NCBI RefSeq assembly: GCF_900108225.1
Contig: NZ_FNUZ01000001.1
Location: 620,001 to 684,000, forward strand
Direction: 5' to 3'
Source: Thalassococcus halodurans
GTDB taxonomy: Bacteria > Pseudomonadota > Alphaproteobacteria > Rhodobacterales > Rhodobacteraceae
DNA: 64,000 bases
Positions 9,498-17,582 of this stretch are shown here, piece after piece (the stretch's first letter is position 1; every line of letters starts with the position of its first letter). A model generated the notes under the pieces. The model saw only the letters and a program-made list of their open reading frames with translations, was not told the DNA's origin and made no database searches. A program made the position numbers and the translations under genes.

Positions 9498-10013
9498 ATG
9501 CAGATGACACGACCGACGATGACCCAAAGTTTTGATCCGTCCGAGGAAGATGGCCGCCTGTTCCGCAATGCTCTCGGGCAGTTTGCGACGGGTGTCACCA
9601 TTGTGACCTGTGATGCGGGCGACGGACCTTTGGGGATCACCGCAAACAGCTTTTCATCGCTGTCTCTGGATCCACCGCTGGTGCTGTGGTCGCCGGCGAA
9701 ACAGTCGTCGCGCTATCCGTTCTTCGCAGCAGCCTCGCATTTTGCCATCCATGTGCTTGCGCATAATCAGGCAGACCTGTGCACCGGATTTGCCCGCAAC
9801 GGCGATGCCTTTGCTCAGGCCGACTGGCTACGGAACGCGGACAACGTTCCTTTGATCAACGGCTGCCTTGCGCGCTTTGAATGCCAAACCGAAGCCTGCC
9901 ATGACGGTGGCGACCATACCATTATGGTTGGCCGCGTTCAGCGTGTCAGCATGGGAACCGGCGCGCCGTTGATGTTCCATGCGGGGCGCTACGGGCAGTT
10001 CAGCGCGGACTAA
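9498..10013 (+). CDS. Flavin reductase family protein (FMN-binding split barrel)
   Basis: The 171-residue protein matches the flavin-reductase-like FMN-binding split-barrel family (HpaC/RutF/NmoB type). Visible family features are FRNALGQFATGVTIVTC near residue 25, GITANSFSSLSLDPPLVLWS near 48, and C-terminal HTIMVGRVQRVS. Members reduce FMN/FAD with NAD(P)H for a partner monooxygenase, or act as stand-alone oxidoreductases. No flavin-dependent monooxygenase is adjacent, so the partner is unknown. A GAGGG lies about 11 bases before the ATG at 9498. In-frame ATGs at 9504 and 9519 are alternatives. It is convergent with the Nudix gene, 3 bases apart. Confidence 0.85.
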   Translation: MQMTRPTMTQSFDPSEEDGRLFRNALGQFATGVTIVTCDAGDGPLGITANSFSSLSLDPPLVLWSPAKQSSRYPFFAAASHFAIHVLAHNQADLCTGFARNGDAFAQADWLRNADNVPLINGCLARFECQTEACHDGGDHTIMVGRVQRVSMGTGAPLMFHAGRYGQFSAD

Positions 10014-10016
10014 ACG

Positions 10017-10478
10017 TCAGGAGGCGTTCAAAAGCTTGCGGATAACGGGCTGTTTCTTGGGCTTATCCCGCAAGGACAGCAACAATTCTGCCAGTTCCGG
10101 TTCATGCACGCGCTTGGCCGCTGCTTTCAGGCTGAACCAGCGGCGTTTACGTTGGTGACGCTCTTTCCAGTTCCGCTTCAGCTTATCCACGATCATCGGG
10201 TACACACGCACCACACAAGGCAGCGCGGTCTGATCCTTCAGGATTTTATCATAGCGGTAGGTGCCGATCATCTCCTTCGAGATACAGCCCACGGCGCCTG
10301 CTTCTTCCAGCGCTTCGATCTCGGCGGCGGACCACGGCTTTTCATCGCTCATTTCCCAGCCTTTGGGCATGACCCAACGCCCCGTATCGCGTGATGTGAC
10401 CATCAACACCTTTAGGGTACCGGAATCGTCCCAACGAAGGGGAAGGGCTGCGATTTGCATGCCGATTGTGCGTGCCAT
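10017..10478 (-). CDS. Nudix hydrolase (diphosphoinositol polyphosphate phosphohydrolase-like)
   Basis: This is a Nudix-fold pyrophosphohydrolase of 153 residues from the preferred ATG at 10478 (MARTIGMQIAALPLRW). An in-frame extension to 10562 adds 28 residues of unlikely sequence. The Nudix box is GWEMSDEKPWSAAEIEALEEAG. It keeps the spacing GX5EX7 and the metal-binding EE, but the Arg of the usual REXXEE is Ile. PKGW before the box and the basic C-terminus (KERHQRKRRWFSL) resemble small DIPP-like bacterial Nudix proteins. The physiological substrate cannot be predicted. Confidence 0.82.
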   Translation of the reverse strand: MARTIGMQIAALPLRWDDSGTLKVLMVTSRDTGRWVMPKGWEMSDEKPWSAAEIEALEEAGAVGCISKEMIGTYRYDKILKDQTALPCVVRVYPMIVDKLKRNWKERHQRKRRWFSLKAAAKRVHEPELAELLLSLRDKPKKQPVIRKLLNAS

Positions 10479-10569
10479 CTGACGAACTTTTTTGATTATG
10501 ATTTTGTGCCTGTGATCCCGTTTATATGCCAAATCAAGCATAATTTCCATGCCCAGTGACAAAATGTGC

Positions 10570-11193
10570 CTATTCCGGCCGCATCTGCACCTTTAGCAGG
10601 CCCGCCTGGATCGCGTCAAAAACGGGCCGTGGGGTCAGGACAGACACCACGTCAGCAGGGTTGCATCCGTCACTGACATAGCCGTCGTCTGTCCACATCT
10701 TCACGATGCCATCGTGTCGGACCAATGCACGGCCCGTGGCGTCAGTGAAAAAGACGTTGTCTGGTACATCCGCAAAGCGTGCGTCAAAGGTGTTCTGCCG
10801 CCCGTTCACGTCACGCCGAAACCTGTGCAGCAGCGCGTCAATCTCGCCCGCTTTGGGGTTGGGACCAAGTTCGGGGCAGACCTGTATCATGGACTGTTTG
10901 AACGCCAGATAGTCGGCCCGCCTGCATTCCGCGCAGGGGCGATGACCGGCGGCATAGGCCGTGGCTTCGTCCAGAAAAAACAACTCGGTGTAGGACCGCG
11001 GCGCCATGATCTGGCGCTGGCGGTTTTTGAACTGCAAAACGCAAGTGATCCACGCTTTGTGCGTCCAACGGCGGCGGCCAAGCTGGCCGTGATCATCGTG
11101 CAGGATACCGCGATTGCCCATGAACGCGCCGCGCTGCGGGATCGCAACGATATCGCCAAAGGGCGTGACGCGGTTTTGTCTAGGCTGGCACAT
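10570..11193 (-). CDS. Uncharacterised protein with a GHRPCAECRR motif
   Basis: A 207-residue soluble protein. I do not know a characterised family member. The most distinctive part is TELFFLDEATAYAAGHRPCAECRR (about residues 69-92), where His plus two Cys in HxxCxxC spacing could bind a metal or mimic an Ada-type Cys site. Following helices are basic. The N-terminus (RVTPFGDIVAIPQRGAFMGNRG) looks like genuine coding sequence, which favours the ATG at 11193. This places the start codon inside a strong 12-bp hairpin (11178-11209). It lies in the same direction as the sugar operon, 24 bases downstream of its last gene. Confidence 0.65.
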   Translation of the reverse strand: MCQPRQNRVTPFGDIVAIPQRGAFMGNRGILHDDHGQLGRRRWTHKAWITCVLQFKNRQRQIMAPRSYTELFFLDEATAYAAGHRPCAECRRADYLAFKQSMIQVCPELGPNPKAGEIDALLHRFRRDVNGRQNTFDARFADVPDNVFFTDATGRALVRHDGIVKMWTDDGYVSDGCNPADVVSVLTPRPVFDAIQAGLLKVQMRPE

Positions 11194-11209
11194 AGCGGCC
11201 AGCCTAGAC
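11178..11209 (-). terminator. 12-bp perfect hairpin after the sugar operon, overlapping the next start codon
   Basis: GTCTAGGCTGGC and GCCAGCCTAGAC form a 12-bp perfect stem with an 8-base loop, 9 bases past the stop of the ketoglutarate-semialdehyde dehydrogenase gene. The ATG of the downstream gene (11191-11193) is in the loop, so the structure could also occlude its ribosome-binding site. No U run follows on the minus strand, so termination efficiency is uncertain. Confidence 0.55.
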
Positions 11210-11217
11210 GGGTTTCA

Positions 11218-12720
11218 TCAAGGCACCAAGGCGTCTGGCAGGTTCTGATAGCACACGGGCCGCAGGAACCGGCGGATGGCCAATGTGCCAACCGACGTCG
11301 CACCGAAATTGGTCGATGCGGGATATGGCCCACCGTGAACCATCGCATCCGCCACCTCGACCCCCGTGGGGAAGCCGTTCGCCAACACGCGCCCAGCCTT
11401 ACGCTCCAGCACCGGCATCAGGCATCCGGCCAGATCCATGTCAGCGTCATCCATCTGAAGCGTCGCTGTCAGTTGGCCCTTAAGCGCACGCGCCACTTGG
11501 GCCATTTCGTCGATGTCCTTGACCCGCACGACCATGCCCAGCGGGCCGAAAACCTCTTCATCCAGATCGGGGTTCTCCAGCCATGTCTCGCCCGTTGTTT
11601 CCAACAGCGCAGGCGTGCCTTGTCGCGCGTCCGCGTCTGACGACAAATGCGTGGTCACCCCCGCCGCCGCCATCATATGATCGCGTCCCGCACAGAAGGC
11701 CGTTGCCATGCCTTCCGTCAGCATGACCTGCGGCCCCACATCGCCCAAGGCTCCTTTGGCCGTCGCGACAAAGATGTCCGCATCCGCGCCATCCACCATC
11801 ACGACCACACCGGGGTTGGTGCAGAACTGCCCTGCCCCCATGGTCAACGATGCCGCCCAACCTTCGGCCATTGCCTGACCGCGCGCGGCCAAGGCGTTGG
11901 GCAAGGCAAAGATCGGGTTGATCGAACCAAGCTCACCAAAGAACGGGATCGGCACAGGACGCGCGGCGCAGAGATCAAACAGAATGCGCCCGACCTTCAG
12001 CGATCCGGTAAAGCCCACCGCCTGGATCAACGGATGCTGCACCAGCGCCGTGCCGACATCGGCCCCGACACCATGCACACAGCTGAACACGCCCGGATGC
12101 TGGCCGGTTTTCTGGATCGCGGCATGGATTGCCTCGACGATAATTTCCGTGGTGCCCGGGTGCGCAGGATGGCCTTTGACCACCACTGGGCAGCCAGCCG
12201 CAAGCGCCGCCGCAGTGTCACCCCCAGCCGTGGAAAAGGCCAAGGGAAAGTTCGATGCGCCGAACACAGCCACAGGGCCAATCGGGCGCTGCACCATTTT
12301 CAGATCGGGGCGCGGCAATGGCTGACGATCGGGCAGCGCCACGTCATGGCGGCGATCCAGATAGTCACCCTTCAGGATGTGATCGGCAAACAGGCGAAGC
12401 TGACCGGTGGTGCGGCCCCGTTCCCCCTGCAAGCGCCCCTCGGGCAGGCCCGTCTCAGCGCATCCGATTTCGGTGATCTGCTCGGCCCGTGCTTCGATTT
12501 CATCCGCGATGGCGTTTAGAAAATTCGCCCGTTCTTGCGCGGTGGTCGCACCATAGCTCCAGAACGCGTCTTCGGCGGCCTGACAGGCCTGATCGACCAG
12601 CGCAGGTTTGCCGTCAAAGAACGTGAACCCGTCGCCCGTGACAGGCGTCGATGTAAATGTGGCCTCGCCGGCAACCCAGTTGCCCGCGATCAGATGTTTG
12701 CCATGGGGTGTGAATGTCAT
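11218..12720 (-). CDS. 2,5-dioxovalerate (alpha-ketoglutarate semialdehyde) dehydrogenase
   Basis: This 500-residue aldehyde dehydrogenase catalyses the last step of the non-phosphorylative pentose route, oxidising 2,5-dioxopentanoate to 2-oxoglutarate with NAD(P)+. The N-terminus (GKHLIAGNWVAGEATF), the GHPAHPGTTEIIVEAI stretch, GELGSINPIF with the general-base Glu, and GAGQFCTNPG with the catalytic Cys are characteristic of the KGSA dehydrogenase subgroup. Neighbouring dehydratase genes support the assignment. It is the last gene of the sugar operon, 12 bases after the DapA-like gene, and is followed by a strong hairpin. A role in hydroxyproline or glucarate degradation is possible in general but less likely here. 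Confidence 0.9.
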   Translation of the reverse strand: MTFTPHGKHLIAGNWVAGEATFTSTPVTGDGFTFFDGKPALVDQACQAAEDAFWSYGATTAQERANFLNAIADEIEARAEQITEIGCAETGLPEGRLQGERGRTTGQLRLFADHILKGDYLDRRHDVALPDRQPLPRPDLKMVQRPIGPVAVFGASNFPLAFSTAGGDTAAALAAGCPVVVKGHPAHPGTTEIIVEAIHAAIQKTGQHPGVFSCVHGVGADVGTALVQHPLIQAVGFTGSLKVGRILFDLCAARPVPIPFFGELGSINPIFALPNALAARGQAMAEGWAASLTMGAGQFCTNPGVVVMVDGADADIFVATAKGALGDVGPQVMLTEGMATAFCAGRDHMMAAAGVTTHLSSDADARQGTPALLETTGETWLENPDLDEEVFGPLGMVVRVKDIDEMAQVARALKGQLTATLQMDDADMDLAGCLMPVLERKAGRVLANGFPTGVEVADAMVHGGPYPASTNFGATSVGTLAIRRFLRPVCYQNLPDALVP

Positions 12721-12732
12721 GTGACGCTCTCC

Positions 12733-13653
12733 TTATTTTCCCCATTTCAGGGCAATCAGATCCATATCACCGGCCAGTTGCAGCAGACGTGCGCGCGTCC
12801 GGTCGGACATGGGTTTCAACGGATGGCGCACGTAGTCGGACCCGATCACGCCGCCTTCTTTCATCACCACCTTGCAGGCCCGCAGCCCGCACTGGCGGTT
12901 TTCGTGGTTAATCAGCGGCAGGCAGCGCGTCCAATGGGCAAGCGCGGCCTCTTTGTCCCCCGCCAGATAGCTGCGAATGATCTGGCCGATGTGTTCGCAT
13001 TGCAGGCCCGAGGTCATGGTGCCGGTACAGCCCGCATCCAGATCGGCCAGCAGGGTCGCGGCCTCTTCCCCGTCAAACGGGCCTTCGATGGCGTCGCCGC
13101 CGGCCTCGATCAGCGCGGCAAGTTTGTCGGCAGCAAAGGGCATCTCCATTTTGAAGTACCGCACTTGCTCAAGCTCTTTCGCCATGCGCGTCAGCAAGGG
13201 CACCGACAACTGGCAACCGGACAGCGGCGCGTCCTGCACCATGATCGGGATGTCGATGGCATCGGATACCGCTTGGAAATGTTCGTAGATTCCCGCCTCG
13301 GCCGGAACCAGACCCACGCCGTGATAGGGCGGCATCATCATCACCATCGATGCCCCTAGCGCCTGCGCCTGTTTTGCACGTTCGACCACGATGCCTGTGT
13401 AGAAATGGCTGATGGTGACGATCACAGGAACACGGCCCGCGACATGTTCCAGACTGATCCGCATCAGCAAAGCGCGTTCTTCGTCGGACAGCACGAACTG
13501 TTCGGAATAATTCGCAAGGATACAGATCGCATCAACGCCCTGATCGATGATGCAATCAAGAACACGGCGCATACCGTCCTGATCCACAGTGCCATCGTCA
13601 TGAAACGGCGTCGGCGCGACGGGAAGAATGCCTGTCAGGGGGGAAGTGATCAT
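12733..13653 (-). CDS. DapA-family lyase/dehydratase, probable 2-keto-3-deoxy-L-arabonate dehydratase
   Basis: A 306-residue (beta/alpha)8 class I aldolase-type enzyme of the dihydrodipicolinate synthase family. The Schiff-base Lys is expected in VRYFKMEMPFAADK, and the N-terminal GILPVAPTPFHDDGTVD is typical of the family. Between an IlvD-type sugar-acid dehydratase and a KGSA dehydrogenase, the parsimonious role is conversion of 2-keto-3-deoxy-L-arabonate to 2,5-dioxovalerate. An aldolase for 2-keto-3-deoxygalactonate would be the alternative if the operon also serves D-galactose. The gene is 9 bases downstream of the Gfo/Idh/MocA gene. Confidence 0.82.
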   Translation of the reverse strand: MITSPLTGILPVAPTPFHDDGTVDQDGMRRVLDCIIDQGVDAICILANYSEQFVLSDEERALLMRISLEHVAGRVPVIVTISHFYTGIVVERAKQAQALGASMVMMMPPYHGVGLVPAEAGIYEHFQAVSDAIDIPIMVQDAPLSGCQLSVPLLTRMAKELEQVRYFKMEMPFAADKLAALIEAGGDAIEGPFDGEEAATLLADLDAGCTGTMTSGLQCEHIGQIIRSYLAGDKEAALAHWTRCLPLINHENRQCGLRACKVVMKEGGVIGSDYVRHPLKPMSDRTRARLLQLAGDMDLIALKWGK

Positions 13654-13662
13654 GTCTTGGTC

Positions 13663-14592
13663 CTAGTCGTAAAATGGGTCGACGATTTTGCGGTGGCCCA
13701 GAAGGAAAGCATCGGCCACATGGCGCATCGGTTCGAAATCGGTGTCGCAGGCGCCGGTCGCCAACAGTTCAGCCATACGGGCGTACAGGCGCGGGTATTC
13801 ACCGGACAGCGCCGCAGCACTGGCGCTGTGTTCCTGCCCGTCAATGAACATCCTGCCGCCGCCTTCGTCCAGCAACAAGGCGCCCGCGTCGGTCACGGCC
13901 TCGATCTGCCAAATCTGGTCGTCTTCCTGACGCCAGTCGAAATCGGCACTGACCTTGGCCCCATGCGGATGCACAAAGTCCAGCGCGGCGGCGATCGGGC
14001 CTTGTTTGTTTTCCGGCACTTCAAGCGTTGCGTTCTTCAGGTGCAGCTTATCCGGCAGGATTTCCGTCAGGATCGACAGCGCGTTGATACCAGGATCAAA
14101 AACACCCAGACCACCCGGTTCCCAGATCCAGTCCTGACCGGGGTGCCAGCGGCGCACATCTTCTTTCCACGTCACCTGAAGGCGTTTCAGCGATTTGTCT
14201 GCCAGCCACTCTTTGGCCGCGGGCACCATCGCCGCCGCGCGGGAATGCCATGTTGCGTAGAGCGTCAGGCGCTGCGATTGCGCCAGTTCAGCCAGCTTTT
14301 CGCATTCCGACAGCGTCGCGCCGGGTGGCTTTTCCAGCATGACATGACGACCCGCGCGCAACGCGGCCTCGGCATAGTCAAAACGCGGCACTGGTGGCAG
14401 GCAGAGCGAGATGACGCGGATATCGGGGCGCGCCTTCAGGAAGGCATCGAAATCCGCGTGGCTTTCCACGCCCTTCACTTTGCCACTGCGCGACACGGTG
14501 GCGGCAAGGTTCCAGGCGTCTGACGATTTCAGGGCGGGCACGTGCTGGTCCAGCGCGATTTTCCCGATCCCGACAAGGGCGATATCGATCAA
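13663..14592 (-). CDS. Gfo/Idh/MocA-family sugar 1-dehydrogenase (probable D-galactose/L-arabinose dehydrogenase)
   Basis: An NAD(P)-dependent oxidoreductase of 309 residues. The Rossmann motif is IALVGIGKIALDQHVPALK at the N-terminus, and MLEKPPGATLSECEKL near residue 90 carries the conserved EKP Lys. WIWEPGGLGVFDPGINALSI contains the usual catalytic region with a C-terminal sugar-binding sheet. I place the start at a TTG (14592): AGGAAAGG is about 8 bases upstream and TTGA overlaps the stop of the upstream dehydratase. The longer frame to 14688 is merely that gene's 3' end. In Azospirillum and Rhizobium, homologous enzymes start the non-phosphorylative L-arabinose/D-galactose route. Sugar specificity is inferred. 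Confidence 0.82.
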   Translation of the reverse strand: MIDIALVGIGKIALDQHVPALKSSDAWNLAATVSRSGKVKGVESHADFDAFLKARPDIRVISLCLPPVPRFDYAEAALRAGRHVMLEKPPGATLSECEKLAELAQSQRLTLYATWHSRAAAMVPAAKEWLADKSLKRLQVTWKEDVRRWHPGQDWIWEPGGLGVFDPGINALSILTEILPDKLHLKNATLEVPENKQGPIAAALDFVHPHGAKVSADFDWRQEDDQIWQIEAVTDAGALLLDEGGGRMFIDGQEHSASAAALSGEYPRLYARMAELLATGACDTDFEPMRHVADAFLLGHRKIVDPFYD

Positions 14593-16331
14593 TGGCTGTC
14601 CTTTCCTACGGCGTTTCCGCGGCATCCTTTGAGGAACGTCAGATCGGCACCGGTATCGGCCCCTTCCACATGTTCCTGATGCAGCCATGCGTAACCGGAT
14701 GTCGCCCGTTCATGGTGCGGCGCCCAATCGGCCAGACGTGCGGCCAGTTCGGCATCGGGGATATCCAGATGCAGACGGCGGGCTGGTACGTCGACCTCAA
14801 TCATGTCGCCAGTTTTCACCACGGCCAGCGGGCCACCGGCGGCAGCTTCGGGCGCGGTGTGCAGGATCACGGTGCCATAGGCAGTGCCCGACATCCGCGC
14901 ATCCGAAATACGGATCATGTCCGTCACGCCCTTTTTCAGAACCTTCGGCGGCAGGCCCATGTTTCCGACCTCGGCCATGCCGGGATACCCCTTGGGCCCG
15001 CAGTTCTTCAGCACCAGAATGCTGTTTTCATCCACGTCCAAAGCGTCGTCATTGATCCGCGCCTTGTAGTCGTCGATATCTTCGAAAACGACCGCAGGGC
15101 CGCGATGCACCAGCAGGTGTTCAGACGCGGCAGACGGTTTCAGGATCGATCCCTTCGGCGCAAGATTGCCTTTGAGCACCGCAATGCCACCCTGCGCGGT
15201 CAGCGCGCGTTCAACAGGCCGGATGACGTCTTCGTTCCAGTTCTTGGCCTCCTTGACCTCATCCCAGATGGCGCCACCCGATACGGTTAGAGCATCTTTG
15301 TGGAGCAATCCGTCTTGACCCAACTGGCGCAGGACCACGGGCAGGCCACCGGCATAAAAGAACTCTTCCATCAGGTATTCGCCAGAGGGCTGAAGGTTCA
15401 CAATCGTTGGCACATCGCGCCCGCAGCGGTCCCAATCATCCAAAGTGAAATCCACCTCGATCCGGCCCGCAATGGCCAGAAGGTGCACCACCGCGTTGGT
15501 CGATCCACCAATCGCGCCATTGACGCGCACGGCGTTTTCGAAGGCTTCTTTCGTCAGAATATCGGATGGCTTCAGATCGTCCTTCACCATCTGCACAATC
15601 CGCCGCCCCGACATCTGTGCCATCACACGGCGGCGGCTGTCGACCGCAGGGATCGCGGCATTGCCGGACAGCGCCATGCCCAACGCCTCGGTCATCGACG
15701 CCATCGACGATGCGGTGCCCATGGTGTTGCAGGTGCCTGTGGAACGGGTGACGGCGGCCTCGGCCTCAAGGAAATCTTCCTGCGTCATCTCGCCTGCCTT
15801 CACGGCCTCGGAGAACCGCCAAAGATGCGTGCCCGCACCAACGCGTTCGCCTTGGAACCAGCCGTTCAGCATCGGGCCGCCAGTGACCACGATCGACGGC
15901 AGATCGACGGACGCAGCCGCCATCAACAAGCTTGGCGTGGTCTTGTCACAACCTACCATCAGCACGCAGCCGTCCATAGGTTGTCCGCGGATCTGTTCCT
16001 CAATGCTCATTGCGGCCAGATTGCGGAACATCATCGCCGTGGGGCGGAAGGTGTTTTCGCTGGCGGAAAACACCGGCACCTCGACGGGAAAGCCGCCGGC
16101 CTCCCAGATGCCTGCTTTCACCTTTTCGGCCAGTTCATTCAGGTGACCGTTGCAAGGCGTCAGTTCGGACCATGTGTTCAGGATGCCGATGATCGGGCGA
16201 CCGTCGAACAGGTCTTCGGGGTAGCCCTGGTTCCGCATCCATCCACGGTGATAGATGCTGTCCCGCGACGTGCCTCCGTACCATTCCTGACTGCGCAGAC
16301 GACGGGGCCATTTTGCTGGTGTAAATGCCAT
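14589..16331 (-). CDS. IlvD/Edd-family sugar-acid dehydratase (probable L-arabonate dehydratase)
   Basis: A 580-residue iron-sulfur dehydratase. Family marks are LNTWSELTPCNGHL, GCVLMVGCDKTTPSLLMAA and STGTCNTMGTASSM (cluster-ligating Cys), NGAIGGSTNAVVHLLA, and DARMSGTAYGTVILH. The MRNQGYPEDLFDGRPIIGI N-terminus is that of the sugar-acid dehydratase branch rather than of dihydroxy-acid dehydratase for branched-chain amino acids. It should dehydrate L-arabonate (or a related aldonate) to the 2-keto-3-deoxy acid. It starts one base after the sugar permease gene, and its stop overlaps the TTG start of the dehydrogenase gene. Confidence 0.88.
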   Translation of the reverse strand: MAFTPAKWPRRLRSQEWYGGTSRDSIYHRGWMRNQGYPEDLFDGRPIIGILNTWSELTPCNGHLNELAEKVKAGIWEAGGFPVEVPVFSASENTFRPTAMMFRNLAAMSIEEQIRGQPMDGCVLMVGCDKTTPSLLMAAASVDLPSIVVTGGPMLNGWFQGERVGAGTHLWRFSEAVKAGEMTQEDFLEAEAAVTRSTGTCNTMGTASSMASMTEALGMALSGNAAIPAVDSRRRVMAQMSGRRIVQMVKDDLKPSDILTKEAFENAVRVNGAIGGSTNAVVHLLAIAGRIEVDFTLDDWDRCGRDVPTIVNLQPSGEYLMEEFFYAGGLPVVLRQLGQDGLLHKDALTVSGGAIWDEVKEAKNWNEDVIRPVERALTAQGGIAVLKGNLAPKGSILKPSAASEHLLVHRGPAVVFEDIDDYKARINDDALDVDENSILVLKNCGPKGYPGMAEVGNMGLPPKVLKKGVTDMIRISDARMSGTAYGTVILHTAPEAAAGGPLAVVKTGDMIEVDVPARRLHLDIPDAELAARLADWAPHHERATSGYAWLHQEHVEGADTGADLTFLKGCRGNAVGKDSH

Positions 16332-16332
16332 A

Positions 16333-17568
16333 TTATGCCTGCTTGGATTTGTTGTAGACGTCGAAGATCACAGCGGCCAACAGCACCAGACCCTTGATCA
16401 TCTGCTGATAGTCGATGCCGATCCCGAGGATGGACATACCGTTGTTCAGAACCCCCATCAGGAAGGCCCCCACAACCGCGCCGACGATCTTGCCGACACC
16501 GCCGGACATGGACGCACCACCGATGAACACCGCCGCGATCACGTCGAGTTCCAGCGCAAAGCCCGCCTTGGGCGTGGCCGAGTTCAGACGCGCGGCAAAG
16601 ACCATGCCCGCAATCGCAGCCAGAACACCCATGTTCACAAAGGCAAGGAACGTCAGACGTTCGGTTTTCACACCCGAGAGCTTGGCCGCCTTCACGTTGC
16701 CACCCAGCGCATAGATGCGGCGGCCTGTGACGGTGCGTTCGGTGAAGAACGCATAGAGGATCGTCAGAACACCCATGGTCAGCAGAACATTCGGCAGGCC
16801 ACGGAAGGTCGACAGTTTGAACAGGATAAAGACCAGCGCAAAGGCGATGATGCCGACACGCGCCCAGAAGAAGGCTTTGGGTTCGGTTTCCATCCCGTAG
16901 GCGCGGTTCTGCGCGCGCTTTTTCATCTCAAGGTACAAGATCAGGCAGGCGGCGATGATGCCGGATGCAAGCGCCAGCATATTCACGCGGCGTTCTCCCA
17001 GGAAACCGGCGATGGTTTCGCCCAGCCCAGCAGGGAAGATATCGGGCACAAAGCCGTTGGCAATCATCTGGAATTCACGCGGGAACGGGCCCAAAGACTG
17101 GCCTTCCAACAACCACAGCGACGCGCCGCGAAACACCAGCATCCCCGCCAAGGTCACGATGAAAGACGGAATCCCCCAATAAGCGACCCAATATCCTTGC
17201 GCCGCGCCGATCAAGCCACCGGCGATGATACAGACGATCATCGTCACGCCGGTGGATTGTTCGAATTGCACGATCATCACAGCCGCCAAAGCGCCGACAA
17301 ACCCCATGACCGATCCGACAGACAGGTCGATATGTCCCGCCACAATGACGATCAGCATGCCCAACGCCATGATGACGATATAGCTGTTCTGCAGCAGCAG
17401 GTTCGTCACGTTTACAGGCTTTAAAAGGGTGCCGTTGGTCACGATCTGGAAAAACGCCATGATCGCGATCAGCGCGAACAACAGCCCGTATTCCCGAAGG
17501 TGACGCACCAGATAGGCACCGATCCCCGACGCCTCTGATCCTTGTGCTTTGCTATCCGCAAGTTCCAT
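16333..17568 (-). CDS. gguB: Sugar ABC transporter permease, GguB/XylH type
   Basis: A 411-residue multi-spanning inner-membrane protein of the monosaccharide (CUT2) permease family. It starts with a cytoplasmic tail and a first helix around residues 30-50 (YGLLFALIAIMAFFQIVTNG). The family stretches NSYIVIMALGMLIVIVAGHIDLSVGS, GLPNVLLTMGVLTILYAFF and DVIAAVFIGGASMSGGVGKI are visible. With GguA and ChvE it forms the importer for the sugars degraded by the operon. It is 14 bases downstream of gguA. Length and the extended hydrophobic layout match XylH/GguB rather than RbsC. Confidence 0.92.
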   Translation of the reverse strand: MELADSKAQGSEASGIGAYLVRHLREYGLLFALIAIMAFFQIVTNGTLLKPVNVTNLLLQNSYIVIMALGMLIVIVAGHIDLSVGSVMGFVGALAAVMIVQFEQSTGVTMIVCIIAGGLIGAAQGYWVAYWGIPSFIVTLAGMLVFRGASLWLLEGQSLGPFPREFQMIANGFVPDIFPAGLGETIAGFLGERRVNMLALASGIIAACLILYLEMKKRAQNRAYGMETEPKAFFWARVGIIAFALVFILFKLSTFRGLPNVLLTMGVLTILYAFFTERTVTGRRIYALGGNVKAAKLSGVKTERLTFLAFVNMGVLAAIAGMVFAARLNSATPKAGFALELDVIAAVFIGGASMSGGVGKIVGAVVGAFLMGVLNNGMSILGIGIDYQQMIKGLVLLAAVIFDVYNKSKQA

Positions 17569-17582
17569 CCCCGATCCCTTCC

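Noticed and set aside
14589-16331. ilvD for branched-chain amino acid synthesis
   Set aside because: The N-terminal signature and the sugar operon context point to the aldonate dehydratase branch.
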